Positions 31,097 through 42,687 of a stretch of DNA of 64,000 nucleotides are shown piece after piece. A program made the position numbers and the translations under genes. The notes below the pieces were generated by a model. The model ran no database searches and had not been told where the DNA came from. It saw nothing but the letters and a program-made list of their open reading frames with translations. The stretch is from Platanthera guangdongensis (Eukaryota; Streptophyta; Magnoliopsida; Asparagales; Orchidaceae), in contig CM077150.1 in NCBI GenBank assembly GCA_039583875.1, positions 185,942,375 through 186,006,374 of the forward strand, in the 5' to 3' direction. Within the stretch, counting starts at the first letter, position 1; every line of letters begins with the position of its first letter.

Positions 31097-32401
31097 TCAC
31101 CCCACAACATCGCACAAAACAAACATAAAAGAAGGTGTGCACAAATAGTTCATTGTCTGATACGACATACAAGCTAGATTTACATCAAAACAACTCACAT
31201 AGTTTACTTTTTTCCTCTCCCCAGCATCATATTTCATCAGTCGTTTGATAGCCTCTTGGAGTTCCAACCTAAACACGTGAGGCTGTACTTCACCGATTGA
31301 GCTCTGCGGCTCTTGCACTTCAAGATTGTGCAGTCGAGGTTGCATCCGGGATGCAGATGACTCGGCCACTGCTTTACCCTTTTCTTCATAAGACGCACCT
31401 GTTCTTTTCTCACTCTTTGGAGGGCCACTCCAACAATAACGGGCTATATGTCCTTGGTTGCCACAGTTAAAACATGTACGTGTATCTACACGTCCTTGCA
31501 CATAGGTTGCCCCCGAAGAGACAGTCGATGAAATTTATTCAGCAGGCCTGAACCTTTTCTTATCTCGTCTCCTAAACTCTGATTTTTCCGACTGCGGAAC
31601 TTTCAATTCCGGCTTCTCCACTGCCAGACCCTTCTTCTCTTGTACCCGTTTCAAATCTTTCTCTAACACACTGGCCGTGTCTACTAATGCTTGCATGCCT
31701 TGATTCACCAAACTCGGGAGTGCCAACCTCAACTCATCACGCAGTCCCTCATAAAATCGATTCGTCTTCCGAGCCTCTTCAGCGAAAGTAAACCCCGCAT
31801 AGCGCCCCAGTCTGGTAAACTCATGCAGGTACATATCAATATCAGTCTCACCCTGCACCAGATATTAAAACTCATTCTCCATCGCAATCCGCTGCGACAC
31901 TGGTAAATACTTGGCTAGAAATAATCTTGAGAATTCATCAATCGAGATCTCTTCCAACCTTCGACCTGCCAAGTAGTGCAACTCCACTTCATCCCACCAA
32001 AGCCTTGCATCGCCTTCCAGTAGAAAAGTGGCTAAGGTAACTTTCTGCTCCTCCAAAGTCATGATTGCGGTCAAGATCCTTTTCACTATTGCAAGCCAAT
32101 CTTCCGCCTACATTGGGAAACTCGCCACACCAAACATCGGTGGATGAAATTCCATGAACCACTTCAACTGCTCATCCGCTGCTTGCTCATCCACCATAAC
32201 TTCAACGCGCTCTTGCCTTGAACCAGGCCATACTGGCAGCCCTGCAGGCCTTGCCTGCCCAGTAGGCCGTGCATGTAACACTGCGAGCACCGTCTCAATC
32301 ACCACACGTATGGTCTCCACCGATGGAGGTGTAGGCGCTTCAACTGATGCCGCACTCTCATCAGAATGCTGGAGCTCAGACTTCACCGCACCACTCCTCA
32401 T
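31097..32401 (-). pseudogene. gag: Element B gag, three in-frame stops
   Basis: A single frame from the ATG at 32401, with no frameshift but three stops (after VASFPM, after MENEF at about 31864, after RFRPAE). Capsid: ATFLLEGDARLWWDEVELH, DEFSRLFLAKYLP, DMYLHEFTRLG, KTNRFYEGLRDELRL. The zinc knuckle CFNCGNQGHIARYC is complete, unlike that of A. After LQEAIKRL the sequence leaves the gag pattern, and no pol follows. Gag would package the element's RNA. Confidence 0.9.
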
Positions 32402-32554
32402 CACCTATCAATGTACAAAACACCATTAATACTCCATTTCATAATGGCAATGATACATTGAATACATGGTGACGCTCCTCACGTACATGTATAACATTCC
32501 TATTGGACATTCTTGAGTTCAATTATTTTCTATATCCCACAAATATCAAACCTG

Positions 32555-32566
32555 GCTCTGATACCA
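32555..32566 (-). other. Primer binding site of element B (tRNA-iMet)
   Basis: TGGTATCAGAGC on the minus strand, three bases from the 5' LTR. Confidence 0.92.
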
Positions 32567-32569
32567 CTT

Positions 32570-34871
32570 TGTAACACCTCCATCTGTCCCATGGAATATA
32601 ACGGTGGGTCCGGCCGGGTCCCCACGCCATATTTCACAGACAAACAACGGAGTCACGTGGGGATATCAAAAACACATGCTATTTGTGTCCTAACACAGAG
32701 CATTCTAGCGCAGCATTTTCGGTTGTAAGAACTCAATATACTGAATGTCCACTAACATATATAAACTCCACATTAACATATATAAGCCAGGAATGTATAA
32801 AACACACACACGCTAACGGCCTTAAGGCCTTACAAGTTGCTCTTTACAAATATACAGCTTCATACATCGGCACGCAGGCCGGCCACACATGAAATTCAAG
32901 CATTCTTCGCATGGCCTTCAAGGGCCTTTAGCAACATGGCGTCATTCTGCTCGATTCAATTCAATCCATCAGCACCTGCAATTAGACATCCACCCCAAGA
33001 GTGGGAAACAAAGCAACGGTCAGCATTAGCTGACCAATTGTAACGACGCTACCCCTTGCCTGGGGCAGTGGTTCCTTCCCTATATGCATTGTCAGTATAA
33101 TATCTATCAACCACAATAAGTGCTCTCAGGCACAATAATGTCACAAACGTCAGGATCCACCAACGCACCGTGCACTCAGGGCACCTTATACCAAATATGA
33201 GCATTGCCACAACAGATCGACCCACCCTAGTGGTGTGGCAAGTTAGGTTTATCTGCGCTCCCCAGGCATTGCAACCAATCGACCTCCCAACCTAATACAG
33301 ATCGACCCACCCTAGTGGTGTAGCAAGCCGAGTTTACCTCGGCTCCCCAGGCATTGCCACCAATCGACCTCTCAACCTCATTCAGATCGACCCACCCTAG
33401 TGGTGTAGCAAGTCGGGTTTATCTCGTGCTCCCCGGGCATTGCCACTAATCGACCTCTCAAACAACCAGTGGCAGGTCGGCCTTTCCCGTGCTCAAGCCG
33501 TTAGTAGCGCACCACTAAACGCGGGTTGGCCTTCCCTCCTGATTAGGTGCAGCTTTTCGCTCTCCCAGAGCAATTAAGCGCTCACACCATAAGGAGCTTA
33601 CGCAAAGCATCCAAGATCAACATCCATACACCCATACAAGAGATCCTATACTCACAAATTATACGCATCCATAAAATACACGGAGTCTTCTCCGGTTTAC
33701 CCATAATCCATAATCATCACCAATCCAGACTAACCATCCAGATGGGCTTCACACGGCATGCCTATGCCGTACTCCACACTTCCGGCTCTAGATGCAGACT
33801 AAACTTGGAATCACTTACGATGTTCACCTCTTGGTGGAGGATTCCATGCGTATGCATAAAGAAAGGACTTTAATGTCCAAGAAGGAGATCGTTACCCTTG
33901 ACGATCGCTTTGGCGCCATGAACTAGCCGGATGGAAATCACCGCCATGGCTTTGCCTCCACGAATCCAAACTCGGATCAGTCTTCCACACTCCACAGCTC
34001 CTCCAGCAGCTGGATTCCTCCTCCCTGTTGAGATGATATTCCGCCACACAAGGGGGCCCACCGGGGTCGACACCCAGACCTGGAACGCGATGGGGAAAGC
34101 CTTGCTGGCTAATATTATCTCAACACTCCCTTTCCTTCCTCCCTTGCTCTCCCTCTCTTTCTCTCTTTGAGAAGAAGAAGAAGAAGAAGAATGGCTTATG
34201 ATGAGCTTATCCCCTCATTCTCGGCCTTATATCAGCAGGGAATGGCCTAGACCATAGGATCCAGGATAAGGGAAATGAACGGCCTTGATTTGCCCAGAAA
34301 AAGGCTGAACACGGCCTGACATGCCCTGTGACAAGCGCATGTCACAGGCCGTGTCCCTTAAGTGGCACACAATCGACTCAAACCTAGACAGTACACGACC
34401 GTATGACACGCCCGTGTCACAACCTACACGTACGTGTCATGGCCAACAATCCCGTGGGTAGAAACCATGTACCTCACACAACACAACATCAACTTCACCT
34501 GAGCGGGACACGGCCATGGGACACGCCCGTGTCCCAGGCCGTATACCCCAAGACACACCCATTTCCACCAACACACACATCTCTGGATGATCCAGAGAAG
34601 GACACGCCCTGTGATATGCCCGTGTCACATGCCATGTACTCACCTTGCCTTACCGCTCGACGACCATGGAGCGCAGTTCGTCAACCAGAGGGGGACACGC
34701 CCTCTGACACGCCCGTGTTGCAGGGCATGTTCCCTATCCAAAACTTCTCGAGTGCATTTCGACGAGCACTCGAGTAGCTGCTCAACCCGATCATGACACG
34801 CCCTGGGACACGCCCGTGTACCAGGCCGTGTCACCCAACCTGAACCCAAATTGGGATTTGGGGGTGTTACA
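32570..34871 (-). repeat. Element B 5' LTR
   Basis: 2302 bp, TGTAACACCTCC to GGGTGTTACA. Longer than the 3' LTR mainly because of a 100-bp insertion at 34026-34125. Same 85-bp units (33212-33470) and GACACGCCCGTGTC-type motifs (34330-34830). Confidence 0.92.
34026..34125. mobile_element. 100-bp TG...CA insertion with 5-bp duplication (TRIM solo LTR or MITE)
   Basis: Absent from the other B LTR. Ends are TGTTGAGATGATATT and AATATTATCTCAACA, inverted over 14 of 15 bases. Flanked on both sides by CTCCC (34021-34025 and 34126-34130). TG/CA ends with a 5-bp duplication fit a solo LTR of a tiny LTR element (TRIM/SMART). The long inverted ends also fit a MITE. Confidence 0.85.
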
Positions 34872-34876
34872 CGAGA

Positions 34877-35198
34877 CCCCTCCTAAATAAATGAAATAAT
34901 CCCACCTACGGGCTACGACTTGCTTATCTATAGTGAATTAGCTACTTGGTGATTTAATGAAAATAGATCAAAAATTGAACTCTATTGGGGCCTGCTGTAC
35001 ACCAAATTTTCTAGTAACATTATCTTCTAATGTGACCTCATTCAAATATCTTAATCATTTTCTGAATTTTCTTATTTTTGAATTATGCCAATAAGCAATT
35101 TTGCCCGTAAATGCGAAGATAGAACGGTAGGAAATTTTGGGAGAATTTCGATTCAAATCGGAAACTTTCCCAATAACAGAAGCAGTTCGAAGGCCTTG
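34877..35198. other. Sequence between B and F, no gene seen
   Basis: Right of the CGAGA duplication this should continue the sequence B entered (C's 5' LTR). AT-rich, no coding match. Confidence 0.4.
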
Positions 35199-37161
35199 TT
35201 ACAATCATAATAGGGCAAGTGCAATACAAAACGAACTATGATATCAACAAATCATAGCATAAGCATATAAAGAAACCATCACATTCAATAGATGGTTATA
35301 CCTTCATGATTCTTTTATCAATCAACATCGTAAACATCTTCAAGCTCCGATGTTTCTCCGGTTCAAGATCACTTGATGAGATATGGACGGAGCTCCACAA
35401 ATGGTAGAGCCTCTAAATGAGACACACCACCAATGAGATAGGAAACCTTTGCCAACAATGGACTACGCTAGCACACTTCCTTTCTCAAATGAGTGAGAAG
35501 GAGACAGGAGGAATGAAGGAGAGAGTTTCTTCCACTTCTTTGGCCGAAATTCTCATATCATCAAGTGATGAGATGGTGAAGTTTTTATCCAAAATGACCT
35601 CTCTTTATCACTTCAAATTTCCCTCCAAAAAGATCTCATTTGGCATAAAGCAAAAGACAACTTCTAAAGTGCCTTTTTTTCATAAAGGCAAAAAGTATAA
35701 AGCATAAAGCATTTGCTTTATACTTATACACTTTATGCTTTAAGATAAAATGGACATCATCCATTTAATTAACCAAGCATGGCATGATAAATTGATCTCA
35801 TTAATTAATTATGTCATCACCAAGATTAAAATTAATCAAATTAATTAATGATATTAATCAACTTTAATAAAGTAAATTAAATAATCATATTAATTAATAC
35901 ACTTTATTTAGTCTTGCCAAATACTGAAGAGATATAATCCTTATTACATCTTTGTTTAGTTTAATGGGACTTAAGGAACTAATGAGGGATGCTAATCCCT
36001 CCCATAGTCCTACAGCTCATTAGTGTCTAACACTTAGACATAGAACATGACTACTAATCCTTAGTAGTTGATATAGTCCAATTGCAATTCTCGTATATAG
36101 GTATAGGTGTGTAACTAATTTAGGTCCCCACTAAACTGGCAACAAAGAGGATGACCACACTAATCATTCAGTGATGGCTAACAACTTAGCACATCAGATG
36201 ACATTGATGCCCCCATCAATGATCACTTATGCATACCATGGTTGACATCTAGCAATGTATCATGGCCCCCAAATAGTGGTGAATGACACTCCAAAAATGC
36301 TCATCATATAATAGAACCTAATTCAGTATGTGACAAAGAATATAGTAAGATCCTAACATCCTTACATGTCCTGGTCAAGCAAAAGGTCACGGAAAGAGTC
36401 AATACTCTCACGCTTGATAACTATGTCAATCCAGTAAAAAATAAGCATTAAGAAGATGAAAACCTTTTCATCTCTATTATCTACCTTGGCCAAGGATTTA
36501 TGCTTATCTCAATTTGGATCTCATAGGACATCAAATCTGTTGCAAGACAGACGGATGTATTCCCATATCTGGCATACATCTCACTCTATGATTTAGTGAC
36601 TATGACCATTTGAATCGGATCCTCCTCATGGATTGAGGAGGAACTATATGGTCTCTTGAGTACTTAGTAATTCAGTCATGAGTGATGATTGTGCTTCAGG
36701 TAATAAGATCAATCTATATAGTCACAACTAGGTAATCCATCGATTGACAACAAGAAGCTTCCATGTCGATGATCACCAAAAAGGTTACTTCCAGTGAACT
36801 TGTCCAACAAACACTTGTGCCCTTTGTTTAGATATCTCATGTCGCTGACTTGTGACTCGTCATCCCTAAGAAGGGAAAAAAGGACACACTAGTCTTAACT
36901 AGACTATTGATGTCCCATCAATAGTCCATTTACTTGGGATATTTAAGAAACATGGTATAATCAAAAGCCCATCACAATATACTTGACTTCTCAAGAATAG
37001 GTTATAATCACCATTGTTCCTATGGACCCAATCATGCATTATCTTACAATAATATCTTGATATAATAAATGCATAATCAAATAATTCTTTCCTTTAGAAG
37101 ATAAATTATTTCTAGAAAACAATCATAATACAAAAGATGGCTTTAAGGGCACATTTCTAAC
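35199..37161 (-). repeat. Element F 3' LTR (left border uncertain)
   Basis: Minus-strand start TGTTAGAAATGTGCCC at 37161, beside a purine tract. The other end should be TG on the plus strand; TGTTACAATC at 35199 is one candidate. No partner LTR remains in the window to test this. Apparent small ORFs (for example 35417-35707) are not convincing. Confidence 0.5.
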
Positions 37162-37176
37162 AATCTCCCACTTGCA
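37162..37176 (-). other. Polypurine tract of element F
   Basis: AGTGCAAGTGGGAGAT on the minus strand directly before the LTR. Confidence 0.8.
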
Positions 37177-38285
37177 CTAAAGCCATTCAGGTTTAATTTG
37201 CAGCCCCATCTCTTGGAGATGTCTTTCAAAAAGCTCCAACTTTAATGGCTTCGTCAGTGGATCTGCTACATTCTCTAACGTAGGTACTTTCTGCACAAGA
37301 ACGTCGCCATGCTTGACGATCTCTCTGATGATATGGAAGCGCCTTTCAATGTGCTTCGACTTTTGATGAGACATAGGTTCCTTAGCCTGAGCTATAGCTC
37401 CAGTAATATCACACAACAAGTCAATGGGTTGTTCAATACTAGGAACCACTCCAAGCTCCGAGATAAATTTCTTCATCCATGCAACTTCCTTTGCAGCATC
37501 ACATGCAACAACGTATTCTGCCTCATAGGTTGATGCAACATTGATCTCTTGATTGGAACTCTTCCAATACACTGCTCCTCCATTCATAATGAAAATATAC
37601 CCCGTAGTAGATTTTCTGTCATCTACATCAATGGAAAAATATGAGTCGTTATAACCTTTTATACCAAGTTCACCTCCTCCATATACCAAAAACATATCTT
37701 TAGTCATTCTTAAGTACTTAAGTATGTTCTTTACAGCTGTCCAATGAGTTTCTCTAGGATTTTCCTGATATCTGCTTGTAACACTTATAGCATGGGCAAT
37801 ATTCGATCTAGTACAAAACATAACATACATTATGCTACCTACTGCAGAAGCATAAGGAACATTTTCCACATACTTAATCTCTTCAAGTGTGGAAGGACAC
37901 ATTTTATTAGAGAGATGTACTCCATGAGAGAATGGTAACAATCCACTCTTAGAGTTCTGGATCCTAAACCTATTTAGGACTTTGTCTATATAAGATGATT
38001 GAGAGAGGGCTATAAGCCTTCTAGATCTATCTTTATAAATCTTGATTCCTAAAATATAGGAAGCCTCTCCCAAATCCTTCATAGAGAATTGCTCAAAAAG
38101 GAACGACTTAATAGAAGAGAGAAAATTCAAATCATTTCCAAAAATGAGAATGTCAACGACATAAAGTATAAGGAAAGCGAGAGCACTCCCATTGGTCTTG
38201 TTATACATACATGGTTCATCAGGATGTTGAATGAAACCAAACATTTTGATAATTTCATTAAATCTCATGTTCCAAGTTCTGGAAG
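37177..38285 (-). pseudogene. pol: Element F RT (C part) and RNase H
   Basis: A long frame of 363 codons from 38268, preceded by SSRTWN up to the G insertion. The catalytic box reads LYVVDILIFGND, so YVDD has become YVVD and one catalytic Asp is lost. RNase H: GYNDSYFSIDVDDRKSTTGY, STYEAEYVVAC, CDITGAI, KSKHIERRFHIIRE. It ends EMGLQIKPEWL, followed by the polypurine tract. RNase H is otherwise intact. Confidence 0.92.
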
Positions 38286-38290
38286 ATTGT

Positions 38291-38993
38291 TGTTGAAGCC
38301 AAAATTGACCTCAACGGGAGTTCAAAAACATGGGTGAAGCCAACACCTACTTCTCTCGAGCCTCGACCCTCGACTAGTTGAAAAGGACCTAAGACCGACC
38401 CAAAGCCTGAGCAGGGAGGTCCCACCTCACACCCGAAAGATCTCTGAGAGCTTCCCCTCCAAAGCCAAAAGCTGGGCTAGGAGCTCCTCAGAAAGCAGTA
38501 GAGATTTGGAGGATAATGAGAGCTTGCTTTCTAAGGAGCCCTTATGGGTCTATTTATAGCCTTTTGCGGACGTGAGATTACTAAAATACCCTTGGATGAC
38601 CTGCCAATAGCCAAATCCCGCTATTTGTAAAGTACTAAATGCAGCCCTTGGGGGTGTATGGGTAATTTTATCTGAGGGTAATTAGGTAATTTTACCCCGG
38701 GCCCTGGGCCCCACTTGGCGAGAACCCTGAGCCGAGAACCTTCTCGGCCCCACTCGAAGCCCTCTCGCCAGCCCCTAGTTGCCAACCCCTAGTCGTTGGC
38801 GGGTCTCGGCCGAGGCCTGGCGCGATCAGCCTCGCCTGGCTTATGAGCGGGAGCTCCTCCAGAGCTTGGCGCAAGCGCAAGCATTCCCGCCCACTCATGG
38901 GCGGGAACTTCTTCAAGGCGGGAGCTCTTCTGGTCTGAAGCCCGAAGCTAGTCCAATCCTCCGGGTCCCACTTAGCGAATATGGGGTTGTACA
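38291..38993 (-). repeat. Element G 3' LTR
   Basis: 703 bp. CTATAAATAG (minus) near 38560 is the TATA box. Polypurine tract AAAAAGAGAGGGGATTG (minus) at 38994-39010. Confidence 0.92.
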
Positions 38994-39188
38994 CAATCCC
39001 CTCTCTTTTTGAGTTAGTTATGCATTCGAAAAGACACGTCCAACCCATAAATATTCGCTGAGCACGTGTCATCTTCACAAGAGAATCTTTTGGTGGGCCA
39101 CACTATAGCTATATATATGTGCTGATAGACGGCCGTAAGTCTGCCCCAGAATCGCCGCTCTTTGTCTGAGTTCTCACGTCTTTTGGCG

Positions 39189-40556
39189 ATGCGTTCCAAG
39201 CATGTTGACATACCGCTCCCGCAAGACCTCCAAGACCACATCAACGCGGCCCAGGCGCGATCCATGGCTAACAGTGCTTTGGTTACTCCCTGGCTGGCGA
39301 GAAAGTCGTCAGCCGCTGAGCCCTCTCAGCTAAAGATGAAGAAAAAGAAAGAGAAGAAGAGGGCGAAGGTGGTCCAGCAAGACCTCTCTCATGAGAACAG
39401 GGGCTCACCTACCCCGACCCCAAGCCGTGCGGATGATCCCTCTCCGCAAAAGGTTTGTCTCTCCGACTTGCTGATTATCGAAACCACGAGCTGATTACGC
39501 AAAAGGATCGGCAACTGACGTGATACTTCTCGCAGGAAACGGCCCAAGATGACGACGTCAGGTCCCCGCTGGTACCCCCAGACTCGCCATCTTGTCATCC
39601 CGAGAATCAACCACGGGTCTCGGAGGCCGCTCCTCCGACTGACTTCCCAAGAACTGCAGGTATCTTTTCCACCCTATCACTCCTAACTCAGTCTCAGATT
39701 GCTGAATTGACTTTCCGCAGCACCAGCTTCCGCCAGACCGGGTATCGCCACCCGGGAAAACAAAGCAAGGGCCGCTAACTTGCCTACCCCTGCGGCTAGT
39801 CCTACCCTACCGGTGGGAGGAGTGGATATCGAATCCTCCGTAGCTCCCTAGGATATCAGCCATCCCGCGGGAGAGGACAACTCCCCCTACTTCCGGCCAA
39901 ACCGGGATCACCACGCGTAAAATCTTCCCCCCGGGGAGAGTAAAGCCACTCCACCTCCTTTATGGAACTGATGAGGGGACCGGGCCTTCTCTCCTGCTGT
40001 CGGCTGGCAGTTTTCGCCCTACTGCAGGTATGCGAGATGCTTATTATAGTCATTGCTTAGCTCTCATCATGACCATGGAACTCTCTTGCTAGGGGATCCG
40101 GGATCGCGATCGGGAGCTGACGTATAAGATGAAGATGAATATGACAATGAAGACAGAGAGGGGGAGGACGGTGAGAGCTCCCCCCTCCCTTCGTCTGACG
40201 AGATGGAGGAAATCTTGAACGATGCCGGGAGAGCTAAGAGGTGGGGGAAGAGGGTTGCGGCCGTCCTGTCGAAGCTTGTACGGTGGGAGCGGGCCCATGG
40301 CGCTGCGGCGAGAGAGTTCCGCGAATCTGTGGAGCAGAGGCTGGAGGCTCTGGAGCAAGACTACTTCCAAGGCGAGACGGAGCAGCCAGGTGGGCCAACC
40401 GCCAAGTCTTCTCCCGAGAGTTGTATCGCGCGGATCCGAGACCAGGCCCGCCGAATCAACCTAGGATGCACCGTCCTATCGTCCTATTTCAACCCGCTGG
40501 CGCCACCGAGGACTAGACGGCGAGAACGAGGACGATGGAGGTCGGAACCTTATTGA
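39189..40556 (+). pseudogene. Antisense split gene 1 in element G
   Basis: Runs against the retrotransposon's sense. Exon 1 from ATG 39189 (MRSKHVDIPLPQDLQDHI, lysine-rich) ends at 39452. GT-AG introns at 39453-39535, 39660-39720 and 40028-40092 (83, 61, 65 bp) join exons whose frames agree. The third exon has a TAG (after SSVAP) and a TAA, and there is a TAA after GADV. The last exon is acidic (DEDEYDNEDREGEDGESS) then helical (EEILNDAGRAKRW, FRESVEQRLEALEQDYF) and ends at 40556. TATATATA near 39110 could be its TATA box. Function unknown. Additional antisense ORFs are known in Tat elements. Confidence 0.55.
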
Positions 40557-40868
40557 TTCGCGAAGTCTCGCCCTCTCTTACCCCCTGGCCTTCCCCTTCC
40601 CCAATGTATCCTGTTGTTTTTTTATCAATCTAACTTATAACTTGTCATTATTATCATTATAATTTTTTTATTCGGCTCTCGCTCGGCGAGAGTGACTCCG
40701 GCTTCCACTAGATTTGCTTGTCACATGTCATCTCAAAATGCCTGCGCTAATCAGATTTGTCGGTCAGTCGCTGTCAACCTGGGCGGGAAACCGAGGCGTC
40801 GCCGACTTAGGGCGTGACGGCTGTACCCCTCCTCCTTTTTGGGAACAACCATTACGATCACGATTTTC

Positions 40869-40876
40869 TATAAATA
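40869..40876 (+). promoter_or_regulatory. TATA box for antisense gene 2
   Basis: TATAAATA in TTTTCTATAAATAGGGG, about 180 bp upstream of the ATG at 41051 and on the strand opposite to the element's genes. Confidence 0.6.
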
Positions 40877-41050
40877 GGGGGGGGGGGTCCACCCACCGTA
40901 TTTATTTCTCCGATCCGGAACCTTTGCTTTTTTCCTCGTTGCTTTCGCGGCTTGCCGAGAACTCCAACTTGCTTCCGCTTCCCTCTCCCGTTCTCGCTTA
41001 GCTTTCGCTCTAGCCTCTTTTCTTAAGAATTCGTCCTCAACCCCACAAGC

Positions 41051-41983
41051 ATGATGCCGGGCAGAAACGAGGGACGCTCCAATTGCGCGGAAGCCTTCCA
41101 AAAGCACCAGTTCCCCCTTTGAAGCCTAACCCCAGAGAAGTACCAACTGATCAAGTCCCGCTACATTTCCGCCGACTTCATTGCGCAAAACCCTGGCAAT
41201 CGTGACAGGGTGAACATCGCGGGGGAGGGGGAGCTCGCCATTCCCCTTAAGCACTTCGAGGTGGGCTTTCGCCTCCCCCTCTGGCCAGAGATATGTCAGG
41301 CCCTCCGGTATTATGGAGTGGTTCCCGCGCAGTTGAATCCTAACTCGGTCGCAATCCTTGTGGCATTCATCTACTACATGTGATCCGAAAGGATCGAGTT
41401 CAGCCTCCCCATCTTCCGAAAGCTGTTTACATTCCGCGCTAAGGGTGGGGTGGTCTTCTTCTCGGGGCAGCTGCTCAAGACCACCGGTCTCGCCGATAAG
41501 CACCATCACTGGGGCGAGAAGTTAGTTTTCGTTTCCGGCAACTTCAGCAACGTTCCTCTCACGCCCATTTAGTACGAGGATGCCGCCTATAAGCTGCCCT
41601 CCCTGGGCTCGCACGAGAGCACCCTCCTTGAGTTCTTCGGAACTAAGGATTTCGAAGTCTAGTTCCTCCGGCGGGGCGTCGATTCGCTCCTCCCTGTGCC
41701 CTCGGGCGAAGGTATGGTCTCGCCTTTGACTCGATATTCCCTGTTTTAAGATTTAGTGCTGAGTGTTGTCGCCTTTGCAGGAGAGCGCGAGATCCCCCTG
41801 CGCCAACCCTTCACCGAGGCTCAGGCCGCGAGAGATCCGCTGGCTCTCGCGAAGTCTGCGGCCCAAGATTGCCGGGACGAGCCGGCCCCGGGAAGCGGAA
41901 GCTCAGTGTCCCTGACCTATCCCCCACAGGCGAGCCTTCGAACCTGCCAGCTAGATGAGAGCCTGCGCAGCGGGTCTACCTAG
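41051..41983 (+). pseudogene. Antisense split gene 2 in element G, Transposase_28-like
   Basis: ATG at 41051. The core EVGFRLPLWPEICQALRYYG, then PAQLNPNSVAILVAF, resembles the 'putative gypsy type transposon' domain (Transposase_28; recognised by eye). Four stops lie in frame (TGA after KHQFPL, TGA after FIYYM, TAG after VPLTPI, TAG after KDFEV), all explainable by single C-to-T changes in CGA or CAG. A GT-AG intron at 41712-41780 (69 bp) joins PSGE to REIPLRQPF in frame. The last exon runs into the 113-bp tandem array and stops at 41983. It has its own TATA box. Role unknown. Confidence 0.65.
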
Positions 41984-42568
41984 GGCCGAGCCTAGCTCGG
42001 GGTGTCGATGAAGTTTCCACAAACAAGACCTATCCCCCACAGGCGAGCCTTCGGACCTGCCATCTAGATGAGAGCCTGCACATCGAGTCTACCTGAGGTC
42101 GAGCCTAGCTCAGGGTGTCGATGGAGTTTCCACAAACAAGACCTATCCCCCACAGGCGAGCCTTCAGACCTACCAGCTAGATGAGAGCCTGCGCAGCGGG
42201 TCTACCTGGGGCCGAGCCTAGCTCGGGGTGTCGATGAAGTTTCCACAAACAAGACCTATCCCCCACAGGCGAGCCTTCGGACCTGCCAGCTAGATGAGAG
42301 CCTGCGCAGTGAGTCTACCTGGGGCCGAGCCTAGCTCGTGGTGTCGATGAAGTTTCCATAAACAAGACCTATCCCCCACAGGCGAGCCTTTGGACCTGCC
42401 AGCTAGATGAGAGCCTGCGCAGCGGGTCTACCTGGGGCCGATCCTAGCTCGGGGTGTCGATGAAGTTTCCACAAACAAGACCTATCCCCCACAGACGAGC
42501 CTTCGGACCTGCCAGCTAGATGAGAGTCTGCGCAGCGGGTCTACCTGGGGCCGAGCCTAGCTCGGGGT
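41915..42568. repeat. 113-bp tandem repeat, about 5.8 copies
   Basis: ACCTATCCCCCACAG starts at 41915, 42028, 42141, 42254, 42367 and 42480, exactly 113 bp apart. Copies differ by few substitutions. Lies between integrase and antisense gene 2, and the first unit is partly inside that gene's last exon. Confidence 0.95.
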
Positions 42569-42687
42569 AGTGAAAAACACATAATTACACATTTTCATAA
42601 GGATTGCTCAATTGACAAGATGAAAACTAGTTAACGGATGTAATAGAACTAGGTTGATTTTGGACACATAATTACACCTTCTCCCTC

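Larger units (their letters stand above)
28740..34871 (-). mobile_element. Element B: gag-only Ty3/gypsy-type element (TR-GAG-like)
   Basis: LTRs 28740-30956 and 32570-34871, perfect 5-bp duplication CGAGA (28735-28739 and 34872-34876), tRNA-Met primer site and polypurine tract. The internal part is only 1.6 kb and codes for gag alone, with no protease, RT or integrase. Such gag-only elements (TR-GAGs) are known in plants and depend on pol supplied in trans. LTR and gag resemble element A, a plausible source type for pol. Confidence 0.9.
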
